This document shows positions 23,114 through 33,986 of a stretch of 64,000 bases of DNA, piece by piece (the stretch's first letter is position 1; each line of letters begins with the position of its first letter). Made by a program: the position numbers and the translations under genes. The notes below the pieces were generated by a model, which saw nothing but the letters and a program-made list of their open reading frames with translations, made no database searches and was not told where the DNA came from. This DNA comes from Siphonodentalium dalli (Eukaryota > Mollusca > Scaphopoda > Gadilida > Siphonodentaliidae), in contig CP136069.1 in NCBI GenBank assembly GCA_032622095.1, forward strand, positions 200,866,690 to 200,930,689, written 5' to 3'.

Positions 23114-23408
23114 AGGTATACACTAATTCAATGACTGGTATTCCGTTGAATACATGTGCCTCACGTCAATGGGTGTGGAATAATATTGTAATCCTTTTCA
23201 CATTAATGTGTAGAATTATTACAATTACAAGACGATTCGTGTCAGGTACTGTTACATTCTCCGTCAGCATGCATTCCATCGTTTTGCGACAAATTTAAGT
23301 CGTAATGTTGTTTTGTTTTGATTGACATACAGCAACGAGACTATATAACAGCATGTGAATGTTTATTCATGTGGAAATCAGGGGTACCGTGTGTTTCAAC
23401 AATATCGG
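23114..23408. other. No gene seen
   Basis: Short non-coding stretch between two elements. Confidence 0.4.
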
Positions 23409-23947
23409 GTCTGGCAATTCCCAATTATAGCTGCAATAGCTATATGTAGCTATTGTAGCTACATTTGACTATCGCAAAACAATATTTTACAAATTGGCAT
23501 TGCATGAAAGGATTACCGCGAGCTGTTGCAACTATGGGTGAGGGGTATTATGTTGTTACAACTTATGAAACCATTGCCGATGACATGTCGGTTGCACCAG
23601 CTTGCGGAATGTCCGAGAATCATAGCTAGGCACGTGCCTCTGTTTATAAATTTGTTTTGCTATGTGATATGGGGATCGAATCAATCCATATATGATCTAT
23701 TCTTCTATTTAGGTACAGTTGTCAGGAAAAAATAACAATTTTGGAATATTTTGTTAATTATACATAAAAATGGCAAACAATATTAATTTACCAAGAGTAT
23801 AATCAAACCATGTTCGTGTATATTTAAATGAATGTTTGTTGGATTGGGTTATCTCTCTTCATCCAGAATTATCCACCATCAATAGCCATAAGTAGCTACA
23901 ATATCTACATATGGCTATTGTAGCTATATCTGGGAATTTTGCCAGAC
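23409..23947. mobile_element. Inverted-repeat element, 0.54 kb
   Basis: Termini GTCTGGCAATTCCC... and its complement extend inward through AGCTACAATAGC-type repeats for about 55 bp on each side. It directly precedes the 27-bp minisatellite. Non-coding. Confidence 0.65.
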
Positions 23948-23950
23948 ATT

Positions 23951-24322
23951 ACTATTGGGCTAAGACGATCGCTGGGTGGGGCCGATTCATCTCGATCACT
24001 GGGTGGGGCCGAGTCGTATCGATCGCTGCGTGGGGCCGAGGCGTCTCCATCGCTGCATGGGGCTGAGTCGCCTCGATCGCTGCGTAGGGCCGAGTCGTCT
24101 CGATCGCTGGGTGGGGTCGAGTCGCTTTGGTCGCTGGGTGGGGTCGAGTCGCTTTGGTCGCTGTGTGGGGTCGAGTCGTCTCGATCGCTGCGTAGGGCCG
24201 AGTCGTCTCGATCGCTGGGTGGGGTCGAGTCGCTTTGGTCGCTGTGTGGGGTCGAGTCGTCTCGATCGCTGTGTGGGCCGAGTCGTCTCGATCGCTGGGT
24301 GGGCCGAGGCGTCTCGATCGAT
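23951..24322. repeat. 27-bp minisatellite
   Basis: About 13-14 units of GGGTGGGGCCGAGTCGTCTC plus GATCGCT. The period is a multiple of three and stops are rare in the unit, so five of six frames remain open. The arginine/serine-rich translations are an artefact of the repeat. Confidence 0.9.
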
Positions 24323-24457
24323 CTGTGACAAACACAACACACACATGACCTAATTGTGGTCACTAATATATGCATACCGTATCATGGATATCATGACAGT
24401 AAATATTGATAACATTGTCTTGATATGCTCAATCTAAACTGTTTGGATATTAAGGGG

Positions 24458-24850
24458 GAGGTCAAGTGACCAATTTTTAATGGGGATTTCCATGCAAATC
24501 TCCCCAGCAAATGTTATATATGAAGCAGTTGTCTGGGAACTAAAGCAGCCAAATTATTAAACAGACATAACATTTAGCTGGCTTGGTAAATAGGCATTTT
24601 TGCTAGAAATTTATTTTTGAGAATTTGTTTCTGGAATTACAAATCTTGACCTAGGTTTGTGAATTCAATAAAACAATTCAAAAATAAATACATCAACTTT
24701 CTAATGGAACAAATTGCAAGCCGACCCACCATATAAATCTGTGTTGTTTTCAATACCGCACAAAGTCACCCCAGAAATATTTACAACTCTGTAGCTTTTG
24801 CTGCGGAGATTTGCATGGAAATGCCCATTCAAAATTGGTCACTTGACCTC
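24458..24850. mobile_element. Inverted-repeat MITE with octamer-containing ends
   Basis: Both ends read GAGGTCAAGTGACCAATTTT, followed inward by ATTTCCATGCAAATCTCC; the arms are about 55 bp. The octamer ATGCAAAT, a POU-factor site in animals, occurs in each arm. It lies 6 bp left of PAL-4. Confidence 0.75.
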
Positions 24851-24856
24851 TTCTAA

Positions 24857-25240
24857 CCCTTTACCCAACAAAACCGGCCAAATAAAGCTTCAACAGCCTA
24901 AAATATCTTCGGTCTGTCTCAATAAAACCATACAAATATGGATATCATTGGAACCGGCTCATTGACCACATTGTGATGGTTATAGTTATGCCCTGTGCCA
25001 ATGCATTCTCTTATATATGCGAGTCGACCATAGGTCGCCTCGCATATATAAGAGAATGCATTGGCCTAAAACAAATCTTTTTTTAACACTTTTTTACCAT
25101 TTTTTCTTACATTCTTTAACAATTTTATAATTTTTAATGTGTTAAGCCAATGCATTCTCTTATATATGCGAGGCGACCTATGGTCGACTCGCATATATAA
25201 GAGAATGCATTGGCACATGGCCCTTCTGTTGGGTAAAGGG
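24857..25240 (-). mobile_element. Palindromic TTAA MITE, copy 4 (PAL-4)
   Basis: Same family as PAL-1 in opposite orientation: the long arm is on the left, then two hairpins, then the short arm. The right flank is TTAA (25241-25244); the left flank is CTAA. The spacer contains the CATTCTTTAACAATTTT segment that serves as the empty site for the element nested in PAL-6. Confidence 0.85.
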
Positions 25241-25356
25241 TTAATGCCGCCACCATCTTTCCGCAAGCTATATAATACTCGCCATTCAAGGTCTGAGTTT
25301 CCAGGACTTGTTATGTGGCCTTGTTACCAAGCCTGCAAATAGTGTGTCTGTCATTT

Positions 25357-25449
25357 GCAGAATGAGGTCCCCAGAGGGTGAATTTAGTGATGCTACCATG
25401 CATAGCGGGCTAGCATAACCAAATTCACCCTCTGGAAACCTCATTATGC
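25357..25449. repeat. Hairpin
   Basis: GCAGAATGAGGTCCCCAGAG through GGTGAATTT pairs with AAATTCACCCTCTGGAAACC TCATTATGC. A third copy of one arm occurs at about 25637-25670. Confidence 0.75.
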
Positions 25450-26181
25450 TTAGGCATCATCTTCTGGGAAGTATCTATTGTATCAAATTAACATTGGGTT
25501 TAGTTACTTTCTCCCTTCTGGGAAGTTTCTACATCCCCTAATTTGCAGAAGATAAAATTCATAATCGAGGTGCCCAATGGGTGAACATCACGAACTTTAA
25601 CTGGGAACTTCATTATGATCCTAGGTCTACCATAAGCAGAATGAGGTCTCCAGAGGGGGAATTTAGAGATGCTAGCCCGATATTCGGTGTTGAGTTGGTC
25701 ACCGTGAATCACTCTCCCAAAAATATTGCCCCGATGTTCAGTGTTTTGCATATCGCACACTATCTACGTACTGTATAAGTGTTAACGGTGTCAGTTGTAC
25801 TCAGCGTGAACGACTTCCGCCTAGCTTTAAGTGTCAGTATATATATATGAGCCACGTGAATCAAGTGGCGTGGCTAGAATGTCTCCGCTGGGATGTCCAC
25901 CTTGAATTGTTCAACCCACCCTCCCTTAATTGAACGAGACCAAACTCACAGTTTCGTAGACAACGGTTTGCACACATTGGGTTAGTATAGTTTATAACTG
26001 GGACCTCAAGCTTTCAAAATGTATTTAATTTCCAACGATTCCAAACACTCCCCTCCTAACATTGGATAATGTCCAACTGATGCCCACATCAGACCGTAAT
26101 TTTGTCCGAAAGTGAAACAAATGTGCGGCGGTGGGTTACCATAAACACAGGAATTATTTTTACATTTTGACACTTAATAAG
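25450..26181. other. No gene seen
   Basis: Non-coding, with a partial copy of the preceding hairpin arm. Confidence 0.4.
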
Positions 26182-26370
26182 CCCTTTCGCGATAGAGCTT
26201 TTTCAAATTTGTTATAAAACCCTGTGCTAATGCATTCTCTTATATATGGTATCCTCGCATGTATAAGAGCATACGTTGGCCAGTGCATTCTCTTATATAT
26301 GCGAGGCTCCCTATATGCTCTGACACATTAGTGTTAATGCTGCACCAACGCAGCCTCCATCACGAAAGGG
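26182..26370. mobile_element. Short relative of the palindromic MITE (PAL-5)
   Basis: Ends CCCTTTCGCGAT / ATCACGAAAGGG, followed by TTAA (26371-26374). Inside is one degenerate hairpin and half of another. The right end matches 45029-45125, so this is a sibling subfamily with different termini. Confidence 0.65.
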
Positions 26371-26530
26371 TTAATCAAAATACACAAAACCATGCATAAG
26401 TTTTAGGATGAAGAATGATTAGATGCTATCATAATAGAGAATGTCGTGAACTTTCTGTATCACAGGTAATTATTGGATTCGCTGTAAGTTTGACTCAACC
26501 CAAACTCTTTCTCGACATTTCCGGTTTTAA

Positions 26531-26936
26531 AAGTAAGTAAGTAAGTAAGTAATGCTTTATTCCCAGCCAATTGGTAATTTGGTACAACATTTACAAAAAT
26601 GCAATTAGGTTTCGTTCTATTAAATTTTGTTGTATATATCAATATCTGCGTGAGTTATGTGGGAGAACAAAACAAAAAAACAAAACAAAACAAAACAAAC
26701 AAACAGTTGGAACCGTTATCGAATTTTGTTCAATCCAATTTTGATGAAAGTCGACAGTTTGCGGAGCTTTATCATGTCGTCAGAATTCAATAAATTGTAG
26801 AAAGTGTCTCTCGATGGGCTAGTCAATTGCCATTTGTCGAAGTATTTAGCTCTAAGCTCATTTAATTCTGGACAGACCATTACAAAATGGAATTCATCGC
26901 ACAAGGTGGCACCGCATAGTTTACATGAGCTATCGA
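26531..26936 (-). pseudogene. LINE-D 3' end with (TTAC)n tail
   Basis: The minus strand encodes a C-terminal zinc tail, CKLCGATLCDEFHFVMVC, then RAKYFDKW and LLNSDDMIKLRKLSTFIKIG, typical of the end of non-LTR polyproteins. The 3' untranslated part ends AATAAAGCATTAC followed by five TTAC units. The 5' part is replaced by the 36-bp minisatellite. Dead fragment. Confidence 0.75.
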
Positions 26937-27567
26937 TATATGTCTACAACAACATCCTTCATGTATCGATATATTTCTACAACAACATCCTTCATGTATC
27001 GATATATGTCTACAACAACATCCTTCATGAGCTATCGATATATGTCTACAACAACATCCTTCATGAGCTATCGATATATGTCTACAACAACATCCTTCAT
27101 GAGCTATCGATATATGTCTACAACAACATCCTCCATGAGCTATCGATATATGTCTACAACAACATCCTTCATGAGCTATCGATATATGTCTACAACAACA
27201 TCCTTCATGAGCTATCGATATATGTCTACAACAACATCCTTCATGAGCTATCGATATATGTCTACAACAACATCCTTCATGAGCTATCGATATATGTCTA
27301 CAACAACATCCTTCATGAGCTATCGATATATGTCTACAACAACATCCTTCATGAGCTATCGATATATGTCTACAACAACATCCTTCATGAGCTATCGATA
27401 TATGTCTACAACAACATCCTTCGTGAGCTATCGATATATGTCTACAACAACATCCTTCGTGATGAGCTATCGATATATGTCTACAACAACATCCTTCATG
27501 TATCGATATATGTCTACGACAACATCCTTCATGTATCGATATATGTCTACAACAACATCCTTCGTGT
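26929..27567. repeat. 36-bp minisatellite
   Basis: About 17-18 units of AGCTATCGATATATGTCTAC plus AACAACATCCTTCATG; some units at both edges are 33 bp. The period keeps frames open (12-residue repeats), which gives long but meaningless reading frames. It is bounded by LINE-D on the left and the TTAA of MITE E copy 3 on the right. Confidence 0.95.
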
Positions 27568-27573
27568 ATTTAA

Positions 27574-27960
27574 AGATGCATTATCCGATTATTGCATTTA
27601 TATTTATTTGGCTTCGAGGATAACAAACATTTGATTTGAGACGATGAACCCACTCATCACATTAATGGGTATGTTCGAAAAATTGGTGATGATTTTTTGT
27701 GCGGAATTAGGGTAGTATCAAAAGTGGTACATTTAAAGACGGAAATCAAAGCTCAGAGTGATCAGATATCGATTGTTGAAATCTATTATTTCTCGAGATA
27801 TATATTTTTTTCCGTCTGGTAAATATTCGTCAAACCGACCAAATTGCAGATGAAGATGGATAACTCTAAATCAAGTGGTAATACGGCCAAATGTGGTGAC
27901 AATCAAGTGATAATACGGCCATATTTCTTTGAACAACATCTTGATAAATAACACGTTTTG
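27574..27960 (+). mobile_element. TTAA MITE family E, copy 3
   Basis: The left end follows TTAA (27570-27573) and continues to TTGGCTTCGAGGATAACAAA, homologous to copy 1. AAATTGCAGATGAAGATGG recurs at about 27841. The right end is not clear. Confidence 0.5.
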
Positions 27961-28185
27961 TGAATTATTATACCAATGATGAAGCGTATTTTGAAGAAAT
28001 CTTGTTGTCAAATGTGATGATGCATCTTTTACATTGTTCGTGTAGAATTGTGTTGGAAGTGTATCCAATACTATGCCCTTCGAGCGGGAATGTCTCCAAT
28101 CTGAAACAGATTGCACATAAAGACATGGTGATATGTCATGTTAATGTGTGATCAGTTAACAATAAGGTTATGGCAATCCACAACA

Positions 28186-29676
28186 ATGCATCTTCGAGAT
28201 GGCGCTTCAGTGATTTCTTCCCCCTTGATACACATTATAAATCTGACAATACACCACGGGATCATTCCAAACGATTTGAAAGTTGCAAGAGTGGTTCCCA
28301 TTTATGAGAAAAATGAAAAAACTTCACCCGGTAATTATAGACCGGTTTCCATCCTAAATCTGGCTTCCAAAATCCTGGAGAAAATTGTTTATAAACAAAT
28401 GGAAGAATACCTAACACAGAATAATGTATTATATGAGCATCAATCGGGGGTTAGAGCTGGCTTCTCAACCGAATCTACCCTTATCTCTCTCACCGACTCT
28501 ATTAGAAGGAACATGGATAAAGGATCGCTTACTGGAATGGTCTTTATTGACCTCCATAAAGCATTTGACACTGTGAGCCATACTATCCTTTTGGAAAAAA
28601 TAAGTGCTCTAGGTAGCGATAATTACACCTTAACATGGTTCTCATCATATCTGTCAGACAGGACCCAAATTACTGACATAAGTGGAACACACTCACATGC
28701 TATGAATTTCACGTGTGGTGTCCCGCAAGGGTATATATTGGGACCTCTTCTGTTTTTATTATACGTGAATGATGCCGTTGCAGCCGTAAATTGCAAGTTA
28801 CTACTGTACGCATATGACTCAGCTTTGATAGTCTCGGGAAATGATTCAAAAGTTATAGCAGATCAGATGAGTACTGAATTAACATCACTAAGCCACTGGC
28901 TAGTCGACAACAAATTGTCACTTCATTTAGGCAAAACAGAATCCATCTTATTTGGCTTCAAACGCAAAATTAATAAATGTCCCGAACTTGCAATCTGCTG
29001 CAATGGTATCAATATTCAGTCCGTCAAGGAGGTGAAATATCTGGGTGCCTGTCTCGATGAAAGTCTAACTGGGGAACAAATGGCCAAACAGGTACTAAAT
29101 AAAGTAACTGCTCGTCTCAAATTTTTATATAGAAAGGCTGACTTTCTAACCCCTTTCACAAAGAAACTACTTGCTAACTCATTAATTCAATGCCACCTCG
29201 ATTATGCATCCTCTATTTGGTATAGCTCTTTGAGTACAACTACCCAAAATAAACTACAAATATTTCAAAACAAATTAATCCGGTTTCTACTGAGCTTGGA
29301 TAGATTTTCACATATAGGTTGTGAAGAGTTTAAAACCATCAAATGGCTTCCGGTTGAATCCAGAGTTTTCCAAAGAAAGCTGACTATCATGAAAAATATA
29401 ACAGATGGGAAAGCTCCTACCTACCTAAGAGATGGATTCCAATTTTCGAACACTCATTGTAAATATAATCTCCGGTCTGGAATCTTTAGATTATCTGTGC
29501 CTCATGTTAGGGTATTTGGTTACAATAGATTTTTCTACACAGGAATCACATTGCGGAATAATTATGGAAAATATATTGAACCTAACTGCAACTTGGCTAC
29601 ATGGAATCACCTAATACAACAGGAATTATTCGATAAAATTTTAGGTACTGCGGAATCTGACTTTGTATATTATTAA
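28186..29676 (+). pseudogene. LINE-E reverse transcriptase, long open frame but catalytic mutation
   Basis: An uninterrupted frame (about 497 residues from the LINE homology start; the first ~16 codons before 28186 look unrelated) covers most of a non-LTR RT. In the 512-residue numbering: NYRPVSILN near 67-75, catalytic FIDLHKAFD at 136-144, CGVPQGYILGPLL at 193-205, and YAYDSAL at 224-230 where YADD is expected. The first Asp of the YADD box is replaced by Tyr, and the usual PQGS is PQGY. The thumb and C-terminal domain with HLDYASSIWY follow. It is 5'-truncated, with no endonuclease. It is probably a recently dead Jockey/CR1/Rex1-like copy; clade uncertain. Confidence 0.85.
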
Positions 29677-30289
29677 TCGTGTGAATCATGCTATTAATAA
29701 TGCCGTACGATCTTATGAGAACTTGTGCCGTGGCCTGGTCAGTCATGTGGTCGGTTACCATTAAGGACCAAAGTGGAAATAAGCCAGCATTGGCTTGCTT
29801 TCCTGTGCGCTCCTTGATGGCAATCGATGGCATGACTTGTCAGACGAGCGTATTCATATGTATATTTCTCTTCTACTACTCTATTTTCCTCTCTATCTTT
29901 CTATGTACGATGACAGTACTTGGCCAGCTGCATATATTGTCACTGCTGCCTGTATTTAGGGATTCCATCTTTCGGTCATGGACATGCCAGTCTAAAGCCG
30001 GCCATACATGGCAGCAGTGTGTATTTGCAGGTGGCGAAGAGCTGTTGTTACTCTTACTGGTATATCTTAAACAACATGACATTCCTGTTGAGGGAGGAGG
30101 GTGGGATAGCACGGGTTGATTTTTCATGTTATATATATATATATACAGGTACGAGTATCTATTTAGTAGTCATTACTAAGCTAGGTTTATTCACTATCTT
30201 GTCCCTCTACAGAACTGTCAAGCTGCATTCTTGTTATATTTATATTTATCACATAATTTGGCCATAAAAGCAGTTACATAATTATCGGT
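29677..30289 (+). other. Probable LINE-E 3' untranslated region
   Basis: No gene is seen. The sequence after the LINE-E stop has no domain. A pyrimidine-rich section and a short (AT)n at 30131-30146 are present. Confidence 0.35.
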
Positions 30290-30905
30290 AATAGACACGT
30301 TTAATATCAGCGCGTGCGATGACGTCACGGCGTTCTTCAAATAACTTGCGATCGCTGTAGTTTATGATTGTTGTATTCGATGAATATTTCGCGTTGCTTC
30401 GGGTTTATTTGATCATGTGATAAAAGGTATCTCACACTCGTCCCATTTTATACGTAATTTATCAACCTCGTCCTCTAAAGTCTATTTGAGCCTCGGTAAA
30501 CCTCGGCTCAAATCGAATTTAGTGAACTCGGTTGATAAATTCCGTATAAAATAGAAACTCATGTGAGATCCTCTATTTATCACATGATTAGCATCATTTT
30601 CCGATGTAATATTCGAGCATAATAGACACGTGTAATATCGTCGCGTGCAATGACGTCACGCTGATCTTTGGGACAATGATCGCTGGCTGCAGTTAATTGT
30701 TATTTTCGATAACATTTTAGCGATTATATGATCATGTGATAAAAAGTATCTCAAACTCGTTCTATTTTATACGTAATTTATCAACCTGGTCCACTAAATT
30801 CTATTTGAGCCTCGGTAAACCTCGGCTCAAATCGAATTTAGTGAACTCGGTTGATAAATTCCGTATAAAATAGTAACTCGTTTGAGATCCTCTATATCTA
30901 TACTT
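30290..30905. repeat. Tandem duplication of a hairpin element
   Basis: Two ~0.3-kb direct copies (30290-30620 and 30621-30905), each with AATAGACACGT...ATGACGTCAC, then a palindrome whose arms TATACGTAATTTATCAACC and its complement enclose GCCTCGGTAAACCTCGGC. ATGACGTCAC contains a consensus CRE site, TGACGTCA. Confidence 0.8.
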
Positions 30906-31005
30906 TTTATATTTATACTATATGAATGTCACACTCTGTGTTACTCTTTTGTATATATTCTTATGCTCATATGTCTTTAAATTTTGCATCTTTTAGCCAT
31001 TAAAA

Positions 31006-31031
31006 AATCATCTATCTATCTATATATCTAA
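31006..31031. repeat. (ATCT)n microsatellite
   Basis: Follows TTTTAGCCATTAAAAAATC and may be a LINE 3' tail. Confidence 0.7.
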
Positions 31032-31390
31032 CATAATCCTTCCTGGAACAGGAAGTTCATCTTCAATCTGTCGAGACCGAGGCAGCATGGCTAAAGGACG
31101 GTGATCTGTTATAATTTCAGTAACTATACTGAACACTTATCTGCTCACAACAGCGTACGGACTCAGTACTTATGAATAACTATTTTATTGTATATGTAAC
31201 ATTTAATTAATCACCCATGTATAATATGAAGCGCATATGAACATAATTTGTTAAATAACGCTCAAAAATGTGAATTTATGAATTTATGAATTTTTATTCA
31301 GTTTTAGAGTTCATCAAACATACACTTCAATCAGAATATAGAGAGCCTCCATGGAAACACATGACGCGCGAGACCCACATACGTGTATGT

Positions 31391-32391
31391 GTACCCTGTG
31401 CCAATGCATTATCTTATATATGCGAGTCGGCCATAGGTCACCTCACATATGAGAATGCATTGGCCTAACAATTTGTTATATATTTTTTTATAAATTTTTC
31501 TTACATTCCTTAAAGGGGTACTGTACACCAAATGTTGTTGTTGGTTTCTATAGTCTCCGAGTCGGAGAATAAGGTAACAATTTTTCCATTATTTGAAAGT
31601 CTGTTGAGTACGAAGTCATGTTACGGATGACAAATTTACCGGAATGCAAAAATACAAATTGTCGTTTTCGAGTAATTTTTGTAAAGTTTTCAACCAAATG
31701 AATCAAATAAAAGTTATATTATATGCATACTAGTCCCTTATAATCATTTAAGTTATTGTATCGTCGCTAGTCAGTGAGTGGCTTGAGTGTTCTCCCCGTA
31801 TCATCATAATATTTTAAGCAATCGTGTGTGCGATCGGTTTAAAAATCCAGTATCCCTCAATTACTATTTTTGATTACGGTAATTCGTAATTTAATTGACG
31901 CCATTTTATGGCTCCAGTCATAAATTCAATTTATATCAAATTATTAACTTTTAAATTATTAAATTTTAAGATAGCCTAGTAACCTGAGCGTTTACAGAAT
32001 ACATCTTCGACTCAAATTACTTATGTTTCTATATATTATCGATATTAGATCGTTGTTGTCACCGGAAATTTAATGAAAATGGCGTACAGTACCCCTTTAA
32101 CAATTTCTATCATTTTTTATAAAATTTTTTATCATTTGTTTCTTTCAGTCTAAAACAATTTTTATCATTGTTTCTTATATTCTTTAACAATTTTATCATT
32201 TATTTATATATTTTTTATAACATTCTTTAACAATTTTATCATTTTTTTGTATCATTATTTTTACATATTTATAAATATTTTATCATTTTTTCTTACATTC
32301 TTTAACAATAATATTAAAAAATAATATAATTTTTGTTATGCCATGTTATATATGCGAGGCGCATATAAGATAATGCATTGGCACAGGGTTT
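31391..32391 (+). mobile_element. Palindromic module with a nested element (PAL-6)
   Basis: The left hairpin (about 31393-31468) and a shortened right hairpin (about 32336-32391) show the usual ACCCTGTGCC/GGCACAGGG borders. The AT spacer has expanded into many TTCTTTAACAATTTTATCAT-like repeats. A 583-bp element is inserted at TTAA in the spacer. The outer terminal CCCTTTACCC shell is not present. Confidence 0.7.
31514..32096. mobile_element. 583-bp TTAA element nested in PAL-6
   Basis: Termini AGGGGTACTGTACACCA / TGGCGTACAGTACCCCT flanked by TTAA (31510-31513 and 32097-32100). The empty site CATTCTTTAACAATTTT is visible in other PAL copies (e.g. 25111-25127), which proves precise insertion at TTAA with duplication. 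Non-coding. Confidence 0.9.
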
Positions 32392-32531
32392 TCGCATGTT
32401 GGTAAATGGAGGATGTCCAATGACATGACGCGTGCGAGTGTGCGACCATTAAAACATATTGACTAAACAACCTCTAACGACTGTCCCAGTGTTCCATGCC
32501 ATGAGTTTCTGATTGTTGTATTTCCAATTAA

Positions 32532-32934
32532 AGATATAACGACGTCCTCCATCCCTGCGGATACCGGAAGTCTCAGTCTCTCCCTTCGCCACCTCACCAG
32601 CGTCCGCCCCCGTCTGATCCGCCACGTCCTCTCCCGTCACCGCCACGACCTCCCCAATCACCGCCGCGTCCTCTCCCGTCACCGCCACGACCTCCCCAAT
32701 CACCACCACGTCCTCCCCCATCACCGCCACGTCTTCTCCCGTCACCGCCACGACCTCCCCAATCACCGCCACGTCCTCCCCCATCACCGCCACGTCTTCT
32801 CCCGTCACCGCCACGTCCTCCCCAATCACCGCCACGTCTTCCATCACCACCACGTCCTCCCCAATCACCGCCACGTCTTCCAAAATCACCGCCACGTCCT
32901 CCCCACTCACCGCCAGAAAAATCTCGTCCTGAAA
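32532..32934 (+). CDS. Candidate proline-rich repeat exon (or minisatellite only)
   Basis: The plus-strand frame is open from an in-frame TAA (32529-32531) to 32934. It encodes about 13 copies of a heptad SPPRPPQ/SPPRLLP, then SPPEKSRPE. A plausible acceptor TTTCCAATTAAAG ends at 32533 and a donor AAA|GTAAAG follows at 32935. If spliced to 33532, the one-nucleotide carry matches the next exon's phase. The repeat unit is 21 bp, so open frames can arise without selection. The minus strand is also open (GEDVAVI heptads) with a strong acceptor CTTTACTTTCAG just upstream. Which strand, if either, is expressed cannot be told. Confidence 0.25.
32605..32912. repeat. 21-bp minisatellite
   Basis: Units of CACCGCCACGTCCTCCCCAAT, about 14 copies with variants CTTCTCCCGT and CCCCCAT. 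Confidence 0.9.
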
Positions 32935-33329
32935 GTAAAGATTACGGTTAGAACATCCTGTGTGTATATATGTACAAGTATGAACACCCTGTGAGTATAT
33001 ATTTACACGTTATGAACACACTGTACATGTATGCACACTCGGCATGCTTATATGCACATCAAACCTGTTAAGTTTTGTAAATTGCCATCCGGGAGATTTT
33101 TGTGGGATGTATACCCAAAGATGCTTATATATGACTCATGGTAAAAACAATTGAATTTTTTTTTTTTATTTAATTATTGATGAGTTGCTATTTGTATTAA
33201 TTTTATAAATATTTCTACCTACATAAAACAGTAATGTAAACAGCTACTGTGGGATCCATGCATGTTTTATAAAATTATACAAGGTGTTAAAAAGCTTAGA
33301 AATCGCAGACATTCAGCATCAAAGGACAC
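32935..33329. other. No gene seen
   Basis: AT-rich, with degenerate GAACACCCTGTGTGTATATA-type repeats that become more regular after 33330. It could be an intron of the model 32532-33696. Confidence 0.35.
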
Positions 33330-33515
33330 ATGAACACCCTGGGTGTTCAACACACTGCGTGTACATATGTGCATTTAAGAACATCCTACATGTATATATG
33401 TACATATATAAACACACAATGTGTGTATATATGTACATATGGACACAATGCGTGTATAAATGTACATCTATGAACACCATGCGTGTATATATGAACACAC
33501 GAATTATATGCGTGT
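33330..33515. repeat. Degenerate ~32-bp repeat
   Basis: GAACACCxTGCGTGTATATA followed by TGTACAT recurs about six times. Confidence 0.65.
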
Positions 33516-33531
33516 ACATATTTTCAATAAG

Positions 33532-33696
33532 TCCCAGTGAACCGGAGCCGCATCGGAACTAACCAGCACCGACAATCATCAACGAACGCGAACACATCGG
33601 AACTAACCAGCACCGACAATCATCAACGAACGCGAACACATGCATCGGAACTAACCAGAACCGACAATCATCAACGAACGCGAACACATGGAACAG
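33532..33696 (+). CDS. Candidate internal exon built of ~45-bp repeats
   Basis: It lies between an acceptor-like TTTTCAATAAG and a perfect donor CAG|GTAAGT. 165 nt, open in the frame starting TC|CCA GTG AAC CGG. Three imperfect repeats of CGGAACTAACCAGCACCGAC plus AATCATCAACGAACGCGAAC encode basic, Asn/Thr/Arg-rich peptide. It ends with a one-nucleotide carry, matching the phase of the 21-nt exon-like units downstream. Coding status is unproven. Confidence 0.25.
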
Positions 33697-33986
33697 GTAA
33701 GTCCCAGTGACTATGTTATTATAGGAACGCGAACACGTGGAACAGGTAAGTCCCAGTGAATATGTTCTTATAGGAACGCGAACACGTGGAACAGGTAAGT
33801 CCCAGTGACTATGTTATTATAGGAACGCTAACACGTGGAACAGGTAAGTCCCAGTGACTATGTTCTTATAGGAACGCTAACACGTGGAACAGGTAAGTCC
33901 CAGTGACAGGTAAGTCACAGTGACTATGTTCTTATAGGAACGCGAACACGTGGAACAGGTAAGTCCCAGTGACTATGTTCATATAG
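33697..33986 (+). repeat. 49-bp tandem array of acceptor-21-mer-donor units
   Basis: Each unit reads TTCTTATAG | GAACGCGAACACGTGGAACAG | GTAAGTCCCAGTGACTATG. Exon-like 21-mers lie at 33725-33745, 33774-33794, 33823-33843, 33872-33892 and 33938-33958. Perfect GTAAGT donors are at 33697, 33746, 33795, 33844, 33893, 33910 and 33959. The inter-21-mer spacers are 28 bp (45 bp once). 21 nt preserves frame, each adding seven codons (TRTRGTG type). Confidence 0.85.

Noticed and set aside
23951-24322. CRISPR array
   Set aside because: Units are contiguous without unique spacers and the context is eukaryotic.
23905-24375. Arginine/serine-rich frames on both strands
   Set aside because: They come from the 27-bp minisatellite; five overlapping frames are open at once.
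26804-27634. Long open frames (276 and 232 codons) over 26.8-27.6 kb
   Set aside because: They are produced by a 36-bp minisatellite whose unit length is a multiple of three and lacks stops; the peptides are pure repeats in more than one frame.
33319-33519. Cysteine/tyrosine-rich peptides at 33.3-33.5 kb
   Set aside because: Translations of the degenerate GTGTATATA repeat.
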